NCBI RefSeq assembly: GCF_001949145.1
Contig: NW_019091547.1
Span: forward strand, 253,945 to 317,944
Direction of reading: 5' to 3'
Source of the DNA: Acanthaster planci
Lineage: Eukaryota; Echinodermata; Asteroidea; Valvatida; Acanthasteridae
DNA: 64,000 bases
Below the pieces are notes generated by a model that was given only the letters and a program-made list of their open reading frames with translations, had not been told where the DNA came from and made no database searches. Numbering within the stretch: position 1 is the stretch's first letter; each line of letters starts with the position of its first letter. Shown here in pieces: positions 48,686 to 60,845 of the stretch. Made by a program: the position numbers and the translations under genes.

Positions 48686-49331
48686 AAATGCCCTACATGA
48701 ACATGTTACTGAGTAAAAAATGAATGCACTTGGAACTTATGACAACCAAAAAATTTGCCCACCTGGTTTATTCCACCGCGTCCAATGACAAGTCTTGAAT
48801 TTTTAATTCCAAACTGTGTATTCACTATCCACAGCATTTTGCTTTAACATGCACGGAGAGGTATTAATGAGCAAAATTAATGAAAATACAAAGTACATTC
48901 CTTATTCGTACCGGTTTGTATCACGCACTGGTACATGTACATGTACTTGCATGATCATCTCAAATAATCAATGATGATGTCATTAAATGCGACATCATCA
49001 TACATATACAAGTATGTCGTTGCCGGGTACATTAAAACCAATCGGATGATGACTTACCACAGACTGACTTTGGTAAAAAAAAAAATGCCCACAACTCCCA
49101 GTAATTTTGGAATGTTATTTAAGAATGACAACACTACTGCAATATTGAGTGTCGATGGGTATTTTGCGGGAAAAAAAAATTAAAAGTACACACTCTTTTT
49201 AGGAACTTCAATTTAAAAATCTAAATTGATAATATACATGTATATGGACATGTACCGGGCCATGGTACATGTATTATTTTACAAAAGTGAAAATCGTTCT
49301 GCACACATTTTCACTTTTCCAAAAGAGTAAT

Positions 49332-49394
49332 ATGGCGACAGGAAAAACAGAGAAAAAGACTTTGCCTCCTTTCAAGAAGCGTACCCAAGACCAG
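49332..49394 (+). CDS. Candidate first coding exon of a small plus-strand gene
   Basis: The ATG in good context (AATATGGCG) starts MATGKTEKKTLPPFKKRTQD, then Q, and ends in a consensus donor CAG|gtaagc. Upstream lie an AAAAGTGAAAAT / ATTTTCACTTTT inverted pair (49285-49318) and no TACATG run. The lysine-rich start looks like a genuine N-terminus. A phase-compatible second exon is present at 50469. I do not recognise the protein. Confidence 0.4.
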
Positions 49395-49830
49395 GTAAGC
49401 ATTTTTTCAGTCTGGTTCTGTTGAGACACCTTTGGAGTTTACTGTCACACGGACAACAGTGTGTAAGTGATTTCTTTTTTTATTCTAACGACTGAAATTA
49501 TTATGTTATAAGTGTTCACAGTTACATGTACATTGTACATGTACATCTACAACCAACGTGGACTTAATAACACAGGGCATTTGTATCGAACTGTGTCTGT
49601 AATTACACGAACTGAAAAATGCACATCTCCACAATTTACATACATGTACAAGCACTGTGCAAGTGTTTAAAACTACTGTACATGGTACATGGTACATGTA
49701 CAGGTGTAATAAAGTGCGCAAAGCAGAGATTCCCCTATTATACATGTAATGCAACAACCCCTTTTTGTGGTTAAGCCATTAAAAGAGAACTGAGATCGTG
49801 AATGTGATTTGGTTCCAGTCAATGCCTTAC

Positions 49831-49937
49831 CATTGCTTTCAGGCTCAGCACAGCCTTCCATGCTTGACCACAAGATTTCCCAGGCTAAACAACCTCTTCT
49901 GCCTTCCACAACTTTTATTTCTCCCCGACTGACAATC
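49831..49937 (-). CDS. Candidate internal exon of an unrecognised gene
   Basis: Runs from ggtcttatgcag to AGCAATG|gtaagg. Only one frame is open: one leading base, 35 codons and one trailing base. It reads IVSRGEIKVVEGRRGCLAWE, then ILWSSMEGCAEPESN. Both splice sites are good. Its exit phase of 1 does not fit the phase-0 exon at 47.7 kb directly, so another exon would have to lie between if they belong to one gene. Confidence 0.33.
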
Positions 49938-50468
49938 CTGCATAAGACCATCCAGTGTGATGGGAAACAAACAACTTGAGACAACACACAAGCTCACTGC
50001 CTCAACCAGCGGGCAAGTCTGGACTTGTCTCCACACAAAGGCCCCTTGGAAGTGCAAGGGCTCTGGGTGGGTGGGGTGGGGTGCTTTGAGCTTTTCAATG
50101 GGCCACATTTCTGGTGAACATGGGGCAGTGAAACTGTCCTATGTGTTCCTTTGTATCATGAATGGAAACATGCCAAAAACTTGACGTTTGGCAGTTTTTA
50201 CGGTGTACATCAGCATGAGTTGATTTGAATTAAAAAAGGAACAGTTTTGAAGCAGTTTGTGTAGCACTAATTAATTATGCTAAAATATGTACAAATTTAA
50301 GAATACACATATGTATTAATGTACATGTAAATCAAAAACAGAAATACACATGCACTGGTAAAGCAGCATATTTTCCAGTATGGTGTAAAAATGGGTAAGA
50401 GTTTCTGTGAATTGCCAGAATTGTTCACTTTTGTAACTGTACAAATAACTACTTTTTTTCCTTTCAAG

Positions 50469-50588
50469 CAGTACCTGGAGATCAATGTTTCAGCCATTAC
50501 TAGAGGCCCTTCAAGAGGAACATGCAATTATAATCACATACTCAAATTTGACAAAATCCACGAAATATGGCACACCGCAGGCAGATGA
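50469..50588 (+). CDS. Possible second and last exon of the small plus-strand gene
   Basis: The tract ctttttttcctttcaagcag is a strong tandem (NAGNAG) acceptor. From 50472 the frame reads YLEINVSAITRGPSRGTC, then NYNHILKFDKIHEIWHTAGR and TGA (50586-50588). Joined in phase 0 to 49394 it would give a 60- or 61-residue protein. Without homology this remains a proposal. Confidence 0.3.
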   Translation, partial: QYLEINVSAITRGPSRGTCNYNHILKFDKIHEIWHTAGR

Positions 50589-51069
50589 GATCAATGAAAA
50601 GCGACAGGTTACTGGCACAAAACTTGTCTACGGGCAGTAATGTACTGTCTGGCTGATTTAATTTTGTACACGAGCATGACACCAATCAAAATATAGTTTT
50701 TGCTTCCAAATGTACATGTAAATGTATAACTGTACATGTACATGACATCCAGGGCATGTGCATGTACATGTACATGTACCGGTATGATTGTTTATGCCGA
50801 TTCAGTGTACATCTACATGTATGTTTACATGTATACTGAAACTGAAGAACATTTACCGGAGTAAGAATACTTGGTTACTAGGATGTTCAAAATTGTAAGT
50901 AAAAGCACCAATGTGCAAAATATTAAACCGAGGATCTATACAATGTAGTATGACAAGGGTACCACATTTAATAAGTACATATGTGCACATACGAGGATGC
51001 AGCAAACGTAGGCTGCATTCGTATTGGTACCAGGACCGGTAGCTGTACGGTAAGACAATACACAATGGT

Positions 51070-51190
51070 GCATTATGTATCATCCTGCCAGATGCCAAGC
51101 GCTGGATTCTAAAATGTCAAATGCTCTCCAACAAAGCACGCATGGATGCTGTTAGTTTGCCTTTGAATGAGTCTCCTTGAAACATGATTT
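51070..51190. repeat. Local duplication, copy A (partner at 51575-51715)
   Basis: GCGCTGGATTCTAAAATGTC and CTCCAACAAAGCACGCATGG align with CAAGTGCCGGATTCTGAAAT and CTCCAACAAAGTACACAAGG in the second copy, in the same order and spacing. It is a diverged direct repeat about 500 bases apart. Confidence 0.6.
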
Positions 51191-51574
51191 TGAGCATGAG
51201 GCGAATGTGCCTGCTTGTGCACAGATGCTTTTTTCTGGACAGATGGTTCCAAAGTTGGATGACACGAGCCCATGAAGGCCGTGCTTACTGCAGGGAAATA
51301 ATATAATGCTGCTCCCGTGGCTACATGTAACGTACATGTACATGTGTGTACTTTTTCATATTGTGGATGTGGCAACACTTTCATGAGCAGTGACATTTCA
51401 ACTGTTACTTCACAGATTTAGGAAAAATTTTTTTCCAAACAGGGTTAACGCATACTCTTGCAGTGCTTAACAGTCTCCAAGCAAGGGACAGAGGCTGGAT
51501 GAGCACAGAATCAGCTGTTAAAGCAATGCTATGAAATTGAGCCCTTGGCAGACTTTAATTCGATTGGTACCAAT

Positions 51575-51715
51575 TATTATTTATCATCCTTCCTAATGCT
51601 ATTGTACTGTGTACATGTGCCGCAAGTGCCGGATTCTGAAATGTCAAACTGACTCCAACAAAGTACACAAGGAAGACATGAGTTCACCTCTGAGTGTGCT
51701 TCTCTGACTGAAACA
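51575..51715. repeat. Local duplication, copy B (partner at 51070-51190)
   Basis: Shares TTATTTATCATCCT near its start (TTATGTATCATCCT in copy A) and a TTTGAATGAGTCTCCTTGAA / TCTGAGTGTGCTTCTCTGAC pair at the end. No reading frame is preserved between copies. Confidence 0.6.
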
Positions 51716-52640
51716 CTTTCTGTGTGACAGAAAACGTACACATACTGTACCAATAGATGCCTTCTTGTAGTTTTTGAAATTGGACAACCTGTTCATAAAA
51801 TCTTAAAGCTACTAATACCGGTATATGTACATGTAAATGACAGCTATGGTACATGTACAGTGTACATGTACAGCCCCTGAGAATGGTTTTGGGCAAACCC
51901 ATACAAAAGTGGGAAATGATCATGCTGTCAAGGACCTCATTATCATTTGTAATCCGTATTAAACAAAACCAAGATTTAAAAAAAATGAAACTGGACATAA
52001 AAGTACATGTACGTGTAATGGGACTGCCTGCTGCTTCCACTTTCAATTTTTGAATGCCTTCTTTCTGTTTACGAATCACCACTGATAATGGGGCCAGTAC
52101 TAGCAATAAGCATGACCAATCTGGAATCGGCCTTCACTGAAATGTACATGTACCAGTACATGTCCATGTATTGTACAGTGCTACCGGTATTGTGACATTT
52201 TTAGGACACCCTTTGTTCATTTTCAACAATTCCGGAAGCCAGGTGTGGAACGCTAATAGTTCCATTCAGAAAATCTATCAATTATTGATTAGATGACACA
52301 AAGTTACGCCCATAGCCTGGCATTCCAGTGAAATTAAAATGTAAGGCTGTTAGTCAAACTGGTTTAACACGGTGATGACGCTTTTGGCAGACAGTCCGAA
52401 TTCCAATCTGATGATGTCAAAAGTCCTCAATGCAGCCAACGAACGTTGCATCATACAGTAAATGAGGTAGTTTTGTTTTAGTTCAAATCTTGGTTGGTTT
52501 GTTTTGTTTTTGAAATTGAAAGATGTTTATTTTTCAGCACTGGAAGGATGATTCACAAATTGTCACACGCAGTAAGGCAAAGAATTCATGGACATTTGCA
52601 TTGCAGTTAAAAAAATCCATCAATTGTAATTCCTCCTTAT

Positions 52641-53120
52641 AGGGCTCTGCCGAATAGCCAAATATCCGATTGATTATCAACATTTCTGAATTTGAATATT
52701 CAAATGCAAAGTTCATGAAAAGGGAGAGTCTTCTTTTGTTCTAAATGAAAACAATTGCACTATGGAGGCTTGTTTCAAGCAGATTCAAATGAAAAGAGAC
52801 AGACGATTCAAAAAAGTAAATTATTCATTAAAAAATTTAAGAGGAATAGAACTTTTCAACAGGGCAAGAAGTACATGCACTGTTCGTCTTTTTAATCTTG
52901 CTAAATCATGGCTGGAGATACTCCTAGATGTAAATCCTGGATAGACATACTCCTTGAAGTGAGAAGCTATTATGTACAATTGTGAGTGTTACTGCAACTG
53001 ATTTTATATATGGTTTCATCATCAACAATCTGCCAGTTAGTAAGACCGAATATTCGGATATTTGATTGAATTGAAGGTAAAATATTCTAAGAGTTAATTA
53101 TTCAAATTGACTCAGCCCTA
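52641..53120. mobile_element. Dispersed inverted-terminal element, copy 2
   Basis: Starts TAGGGCTCTGCCGAATAGCC and ends ATTGACTCAGCCCTA, with imperfect TAGGGCT/AGCCCTA termini. It shares the interior segments of the copy at 21369-21762. A 60-residue frame (52762-52944) crosses the shared part, but copy 1 does not keep it open. Confidence 0.65.
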
Positions 53121-53435
53121 CACCTCCTATAACAAATAACAAATCTCATTAAACAAAAAAAAGGCACAGGATTACAGAATTCCGCATGCTTTTTGCTGGC
53201 AAAATAAGGCCACGGCAAATTTACATGTACATGTACTGGTACTTACAGTAGCAATATACTGGTACACACAGCATGTTCATGTTGGTTCTAATAAAAAAAG
53301 GATACAACAATGGAGCTTCCAGTTTGAAAGAATTTTTATTAAGACCACAGACATTTTTACAGGCCCAAAGCTTTGTTTGGGTACATTTGTCAACAAAACA
53401 AGTTCACGTACACTGTTCATTATTGGAGTTCACCA

Positions 53436-53545
53436 ACAGTCCTGTTGGGGGCATGCATCTCCTAAATAATGGATGATGTCATCAAGATGACTCATTGTTT
53501 GGGCTTTTCCTAAGTCTGCCCTCAATAAAACTGCAGGGTTCAATA
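53436..53545. repeat. Local duplication, copy A (partner at 53874-53985)
   Basis: GTCCTGTTGGGGGCATGCAT, then AATGGATGATGTCATCAAGA and GTCTGCCCT, in the same order and spacing as in the partner about 435 bases downstream. Confidence 0.65.
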
Positions 53546-53873
53546 TTTTGCTGGTACTAACACCCCGTTGCCCGGATTAAAGTAGATCTGGCAGCAGCAC
53601 AGTTTATTTCCAGAAGATGTACAAGTGCCAGGACAAATTCAAGCACGTACAGTGTATGCAGGATGTGTGAAAAAGAAAAAACAGGTCCACTTTTGTCAAA
53701 ACAACAACTTTTAAGGACAACAGTCATTGTGCACCGTGGTTAAAAAAAAAAGGTGTTTTGGGTTATTTGGCTGGGGGGGGGACTGGCTTTAACAGTCTCT
53801 TTATAACCCCTCTCATCAATGCTCTCCTTGGGAGTGCATAGTTGTTGTCAACAAGTTGGGGGATACCATACCA

Positions 53874-53985
53874 AGGGTCCTGTTGGGGAGCGCATCTCCG
53901 AAATGATGGATGACATCATCATGATGAGTCACTATTTGGACTTGGTCCAAAGATCTGCCCTAAACACACAGCTACACTACTGTAA
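53874..53985. repeat. Local duplication, copy B (partner at 53436-53545)
   Basis: GTCCTGTTGGGGAGCGCATC, then GATGGATGACATCATCATGA and ATCTGCCCT. The copies are about 80 percent alike by eye. Confidence 0.65.
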
Positions 53986-56035
53986 CTTCAAATTGGGTTC
54001 ACTATGGCCTTGTGTCACCTTGTTGAAAGGGCTTTGGTGGTGTTCAAGTTACCTGGGATTTCAGAGAATTTAGCTTCAAGGGCAGACCACATGTGATCAA
54101 AATTCAGATTTTCTGAAGTTACAAGACGACTGAAAAAGAAACTTGGAAAGTATTTTTTTTATTCTGTTCTTGAAGATCTCCAGAGAGTTTTCAAATTAGT
54201 CAATTTACTATTGCAACAAAACTCACAAATGTAATTTAGCAATTGATAATACCGGTACAATTTGGGGAACAGGTTTAAAACACGTATTTCTGATTCACCA
54301 GTACACAAACTACATGTACAGTGTACATATATATGCAAAACCACCATGCAGACCAATGCATGCATCAAAATACACGTATATCACTAAACATTACACCACA
54401 GACCGTCACAGTAAACAACCATGCAATATCATTAAATATACAAGTAATAACGGTAGACGATGAAAACTTCAACAACTGATACCAGTAATGTACTTCATTG
54501 CATTGAGATTGAGAAGAGGTCTTTTTTTTTACAGATTCAGTTGGAGGGAGGGCGAAGTTGAAGTCAGAACACATTTTCATGGAAAACTGGATTTTTGCCT
54601 CCAAAACATTAATTCTCATTTGTTCTGTAAGGCTTGTACAATTACAATGTATGTGAAAAATTTGTACTTCTTCATGAAAGCAACTTTCCACCAGCATTTA
54701 TAGCAAGAGAAAAATTATGCAGCTGGAAAAAAACAGGTTTAAAAGATGTTAGAGTAAATAACAGTATCTTCTGTGTGTAAATCTCAGTGATGATTTCATT
54801 TCTGAAAAGAGAGTTCTGCCAACACAACTGTATATGTTACCGGACCATGTACATGCATGTCAAACTGACTAAAAAGAATATAAAAGCAGAACTAAGCACT
54901 TTTAAAAATTTACAAATATACAGAAAATATACAAGTATGCATGTTACAATCACAAAATGATACTGCCATCTTCTTTGCTGATACTGGCATCATCTCTCCT
55001 CAAAGATAAGATGAATTATTGACGCATGTTGTGCAAGATTTATCCAGTCATAATATACCCAATTTACATCACAATAGAGGAAGGTCACAATTTTCTTGGA
55101 TCAGGTCCAGAAAACGCCACCAGGTGGAAACTGTCTGAAACAGACACTAGTACCCCATGTTTTAATAGCTGATGTGGACATGTTTCAACTTGTCTGAAAA
55201 CTCCAAAAATTGCATCATCTCTTTTTTCTTAAATCAGCAAAAATAATGCTATAAGCTTAAACCCCTCTATATGTGAAGGACATGTGTATTCAATTCACCA
55301 TGTACGTCTCATGTTAATGTACGGTCAAAAATTAAATTCCAAAATAATATTTGATGCTCATTTTACTAACTGTAGGCAAAATGTACTTGTACCAACTCGG
55401 TTGTTCACAAGTTTAAGCTGATAGTACAATGTGTTTTATGTACTTTACATTTTAGAACCCATTCAATGTACTATGAGGGTGAATCACACACTGTTTTGCT
55501 GATCTGTTTACACTTAATCACTCTTAAATGTGTATCATTCCATTCATCCTGTAGACAGGCCTTTCACATCTACGCAGTACTAAGTAACACGCAATATGCA
55601 AAATAAGACTTGAGCTTTGCACAAGGTACATGTACGCTGAACCAACACCATATGTTGACATGTGTTTTGCTTCTGAATTTAACTCAAATGCAATTCAGAA
55701 AATAAACGCTGTTCATTCTTCAAAGGCTGATCAAAATTAAAAGTAATTTCTTGATGGACCAATTGCTGATCAATAATAGGCCACTTGCAGTTCCAAGCAA
55801 TATCAGCCTCACATGTATCAATTAATGTCCATGTACGTGCACACAAGCAATTATTAATCATTACCTGCACACTAATGACAGGATATCCACTCATGACAAA
55901 TGCCCTTTGTTTTCTAGTATACACATCAGCCCACGCAACATGTGAAAACGGTGTTTTGCTTACACAATGACTACAGGAATCAAAGCCTTACTCAAATCGG
56001 GCAGCCATTCAAGCAGCTACACTGTACATCATGTA

Positions 56036-57224
56036 CAGTAAAATCTCAATACCTCGAATCTCTGGGGAATGGACAAAAAATTCAAGTTATCCGAAATTTG
56101 AGTTAAAAGAAGGTCCTGATTTCTTTTGAAGTTAAGTCATTATTACAAAGTGTATCATAACATGTACCTACATGTATACGCTGACACACAGTTATCAGTT
56201 ACCGTAAATCTCCCTACGATGACTTTTGAAATGACATTGTGGTTATTTTATACTTTGGTGCCACAAGTTTTTGTTCATAGAAAGACATTTTTGCAGAGGA
56301 TTTTTGTTGTCAATCGGCTGATAAATAACACATTACACGTACTGTAAATCATTTAGACTGTGTACCTTTGTGTGGTAAATCTTTCTTTTGCGTTGTGCAT
56401 GTGTGATACATTGTGGTGGTCCCATTTCTGATACCGCACCGCAACGCAGCGCCTTGCACATGCGTACTCAGGCAGGGTTTCCCGATGAGTCGGATACCTT
56501 TTTGTGCTTCAATAAAATTTCGTAAAAACAAAAATGCTATTGGTGTCTGTTTTTACTTTTTGTTCTTCGTTCTTTATTTTCAAAATTTTGTTTATTTTTG
56601 GGGAGTGAGATTAGGCTACGCAAAAGCTCTGCATTGCAGTCAAGTGGTTGGTCCACTGCGCATGAGCATGCTGTGGCTCTCATTGGGCAGCCATCACACG
56701 GGTGAGCACAAGCAGTCGGGCCAGACCATTAGGCTAGACTTAACTTCCGTACGTGTGGCGCGTGCGGCATACACAAAGATCTCCAATGCATTGCCACAGC
56801 CACCGCAAGGAGCTATCAGTTGGCCTGCCGATGCACTGGCTACAATGGGCCCACGGTAACAATTCGGCCAATTCCTGCAAGTCGGATTTTGCAGTCACAG
56901 TGTGGTTTACGTGTCTAGATCGATCATCACTGTAGCGTGCTTGCAAGGGTTCCGGTGTGAAAAGACAAAGTGTGCGTGTCAGAAATGATTCATAACTAGA
57001 CCCAAGTTCTGTTTACACTTTCTGGAAGTATTTTGGCGGCGGTTTCTTTTGGATTTGCTACACAAAAACTTCGAGGTAAACGAATCCGGCTACATGAGTA
57101 GTTCGAGTTACCGGTACGGATATGTTTTTATATATAAAATCCTATTCTTTCGGCGGGAATTAATTATTCTTCGAGTTAAGCAGAGTTTTGAGTTAACCAA
57201 CTTTGAGTTGTCGAGATTTTACTG
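56036..57224. mobile_element. pogo/Tigger-like inverted-repeat DNA transposon, 1189 bp, non-autonomous
   Basis: The ends CAGTAAAATCTCAATACCTC and, reverse-complemented, CAGTAAAATCTCGACAACTC are flanked by TA on both sides (56034-56035, 57225-57226). Sub-terminal TTCGAGTTA/TTTGAGTTAA motifs repeat inwards on both ends. CAGTRAAA termini with a TA target duplication are typical of the pogo branch of Tc1/mariner. The interior includes a GC-richer part with a 148-codon frame (56413-56859) that shows no DDE transposase motif, so the element is non-autonomous. Confidence 0.75.
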
Positions 57225-58504
57225 TACATGTAAATGTAATGTACATATGCTGATCTCAGAACATGACTTTACAGAGGGCGCTCTTTCATATTTTCATGTG
57301 AACTGCGGTGTACATGGTTCCCTGACCCCAAGAATTGCCTACTGTACTTTGAGAGATGTTCAGTAGCCAGTAGCACCTGGGTCACATGACAAAAACGTTC
57401 TGAAATTTCAGAAAACTGACCAAAATTTTCCCAACCCATTTCGTTGATATTCAGGTAAATATCTGTGAATGTGTCACTACATGTATATGTAGGTCCAATC
57501 AAAATTGTGTTATTTTGCAGATTCCCCAACATGCTTCACAATTCCCAAAAGTTTCTGAATTTACCAGTGTATTATTTTGCATATTGATATCCATTTTGCT
57601 ATTTAAAAAACGAATGTGCAATTGTGCACCTAAAGACAGCATCCTAGGCATTATGTCATACTCTATTTTTACTCTTGAACCAGCTTACATACATGTATGT
57701 GGCTAGTCACAGTACCAGTGAAACTCAAGACCGTTACACTCTGGAGCATAAATCTCCTTGATTTTGCATACATGTACATGTACAGTACATGTACTTTAGA
57801 GATGGAGAATAAAGTTAGTTGCCACTGTCATTCCTCAAATGTACATGTACAAAGGCAATGTGCTATGGATGGCAGACCGCAGAAGAAAAAAACAATTACC
57901 ACTATTGGGTCAACAACATTCTCATTAGAGCAATCCAGTGTGTGGTAATGTACATGTACATGTATCTGAGCTTTGTGGAGCCATCTATCAGTACCACGGC
58001 TGCTTGGCAAAAAAAATTAAGCAGAGATTCGACACGATGAAAAAAAGTACTTTCATTCAAACACTCTATGCCTAACTTATTGAGTTGTTTTAAGGAGCAA
58101 AAGAAAAATCACTCATCTCGAGCAACAATTTAATTGCCTTTCCTGGATGACAGCCATGGCCATTTAAAAGTACCAATGGAGAAATAAAAGTTGTAAACAT
58201 GGTAAACGCAGGAAGGGCAAATACAATGTACTGGGCGTGGGTTGTAAATCTGTCCATTCGACAGGAAACCTCTAATATCCTGACAATCTCTTATGCATGT
58301 CACTGATAGTAAAGGAAGCAGAACAACAACATGAATGAAATCAAATAGGCTCTGTGGTATCACTCTTTGGAAGAGTGTAATTTTGTGCTGAACTCTGAAA
58401 ATCGTCAACACAAATGTAAGCAGTAAATAATTGAGTTTCAGAGAGAATTTATACCTCATCAATGACCTCTTGCTGGCAACTCATATAGCAGTTTATTAGT
58501 GATA

Positions 58505-58692
58505 TTACAGAGTTGTTCCTTCCTCCAAACAAGTCTGTCTTGTGTCCTGGTTTATCGTGTGCTGGTCTTTTTATAGTAATTTTAGTTACTACTGGTACAT
58601 GTGTTTTTTTATTTATTGTAATGCGCTTACGAACAGACCTTGTGTCCTGGAGAAAGCACAATACAAATTTAATTATTCTTATTATTAAAACA
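58505..58692 (+). repeat. Retroposon (LINE/SINE) 3' tail
   Basis: ATGCGCTTACGAACAGACCT, GAGAAAGCACAATACAAATT and an ATTATTCTTATTATTA end match the usual 3' terminus of invertebrate LINE/SINE families (GCGCT...TATAAAT followed by ATT repeats). No coding part remains. Confidence 0.6.
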
Positions 58693-60344
58693 ATGACAAA
58701 ATGGATTGGGTATGATTCTCAAACAACTGTAAAACTACAGAGATAAATGGCCAAAACATGACCAACAAGTTGAAAATATTATTAGCTAATGTACATGTAC
58801 CCCGGTACTAGTTACCAGTGGAAGTGCGTTCATTTTGCCTCCCAATGAGCTTCCACAGGAAACCAAGCTTTTCCAAGGAATGGTGAGGCCCCTTGGTGTT
58901 TTAATCTGGGAACCAGAACAATATATGTACTACACTTGTACATGCACATTGAGGCATAGTTCTGTACCCAAGTCAGTTCCACACACAGAGTTTGCCGCAA
59001 AGTACCTCTTTTTTATCCGGTTTAGCTTGATCCATTCGCATTAAAGGAAGCCTTTATTTCACAAAAGATCACACTCCACAGTATTTGGTATTCACTGGGT
59101 CACAATACACACTGTCAATATCCATCAACCCCCATGAACATGCCATCAATGCATTACAGACTGACAGAAGAGGTAAATAAATGTAAAGTTCTGTAATTGA
59201 TACATGTACATGTAGGCTACAGCAAAGTCTGGATCAGTGTGAAGTTAAAAGATAGCTCAGAACTTCAATGGAATTTTTTGTAAATTTTTCAAAACCTTAA
59301 ATGTGTACATTTGTGTCTCATTTAACCTCATTTTCCAGTTTTGTTTTGTTACTTCTCAGGGTATTTTACTAACTTCATGGTTTTTATGCTAATGAGTATT
59401 TCTGAATTCATGAAGAATGGCTCCATCGTTACATTTCTATTACGAATGCAAACTGAGTCATACATGTACCTGTATTCATGAGATGGAATTCAGACCTTAT
59501 GTTAACATTCAGTGAGCAATTTTGCTGCAAAATTTTGTATAGCATATAGCATATTTGCTATACAAGTTTCTTTTTGTATAGAAAAAAGTTGATTTTGTCA
59601 AGCAATGAAATACATGTAGTTATAAATAACAAATACAAAATAGATTATCTGAAAGTAAAAAGTGGGGGGTCAGGTCATTTTGGTGGGTTAGGAGGGGTTG
59701 GTCAACAATTTTTTTATGTGACCTAAGAATTAAAAAATGCATGCAGCCAGAGGAAGATCAAATTCAGTGAACTTTGTCATACAATCTAGGAACTTTGAAT
59801 TTGACTTTATTTTGAGTTGAAAAACTTGGTGCAAGTAACGATAAACCTGCAGCATTGCTACATTTCATCACTAACCATGTGCATGCGATCAGCCTGGTTG
59901 GTAAGCCCACATGTACGTGTATGCTTGTCTGCAGCATGCTTCCAGAGCTACATGTACATGTATGGGTATGAAGTGCGTCTTTGCATACTTTCAATGGGTG
60001 AAGGCTTACATGTACATGTATGACAGACCAAGCTCACTCTACACCACAGATTTACACTGTGCTGGAGCGTGGTTTGCAGTCCAAGTACTGTGTAGATTTC
60101 AATGGCACAGTGCTGCGGCAAGAACCAATCTCATGCATGATGAGTGTATGTGATTTCTCCACTGTGAAACCTGTCCAAGTTGCTTGTTGTTGTACCCTGG
60201 CTGGGGCCTGTGCTGGTGACACCTGCCTTTATCATTCAGCCATGCGTCCATGTTTGGATTAATTTTGGGTTCAATCTGGGTACAAACGCGGTACTACATG
60301 TACATGTAACTACAGTGCAGTGCAATTTAAAGTTAACCTCAACA

Positions 60345-60540
60345 AGTGGGAAAATTTTTCACACTTCTTCCCATCCGAGAAAATGAATATTCATTTCACA
60401 AATTGTGAAAAAATTTCCCTCAGTGGGAAAAATTTCACACATGTACCTTCTTTTCACAAGTGGGAAAAATTTTCACACCTTTTTTCACAGGTACAAAATA
60501 TTTTCACACCTTTTCATAAGTGTGAAAACTTTTTAAGGAT
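60345..60540. repeat. Imperfect tandem array of TTTTCACA/TGTGAAAA units
   Basis: CAAGTGGGAAAATTTTTCAC, AATTGTGAAAAAATTTCC, CAAGTGGGAAAAATTTTC and TAAGTGTGAAAACTTTT are repeated at about 35-base spacing. Each is itself near-palindromic (GTGAAAA...TTTTCAC). It is AT-rich and non-coding in all frames of interest. Confidence 0.7.
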
Positions 60541-60702
60541 GGAGCAATAGCGAGTGTCCGTGCTACACTAGTCGGGATAGCCGGCCCTGGCATGCCTGGG
60601 CATCCGCCGTCTAAGGCTCAGCGTTGATTCAGGTCAAAAAAAGGTTTAAATTCTCACAACAATTTGAGATCCTAACAAAATAGTGCACGATGTTCAACTC
60701 AC

Positions 60703-60845
60703 CTCGAATTTGAAAAACACAAACAATCATTCAAAAAGAAGAAATTGGGGCCTGAAGCATAGGGAATCCTTTTACCACAGACGCAGTTCTCCACCACATT
60801 TCTCTCGCTTCTTAAAAGATGGCGTCGGTATAAATGACGTCATGG
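60703..60845 (-). promoter_or_regulatory. Promoter-like block with CRE and YY1-like sites and 5' exon donor
   Basis: A perfect TGACGTCA (60835-60842) stands next to TATAAAT and to AAAGATGGCG (YY1-like, 60816-60825). On the minus strand, a donor CGAG|gtgagt lies at 60703/60702. A minus-strand transcript starting here could feed the unrecognised exons at 49.9-43.6 kb. On the minus strand the ATG at the CRE opens a short frame (MTSFIPTPSFKKREKCGG). Confidence 0.3.

Larger units (their letters stand above)
50589..56033. other. No gene recognised; repeats and AT-rich DNA
   Basis: Besides the duplications and the mobile element copy listed separately, this contains scattered TACATG runs. The open frames are short and without recognisable domains. 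Confidence 0.4.
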
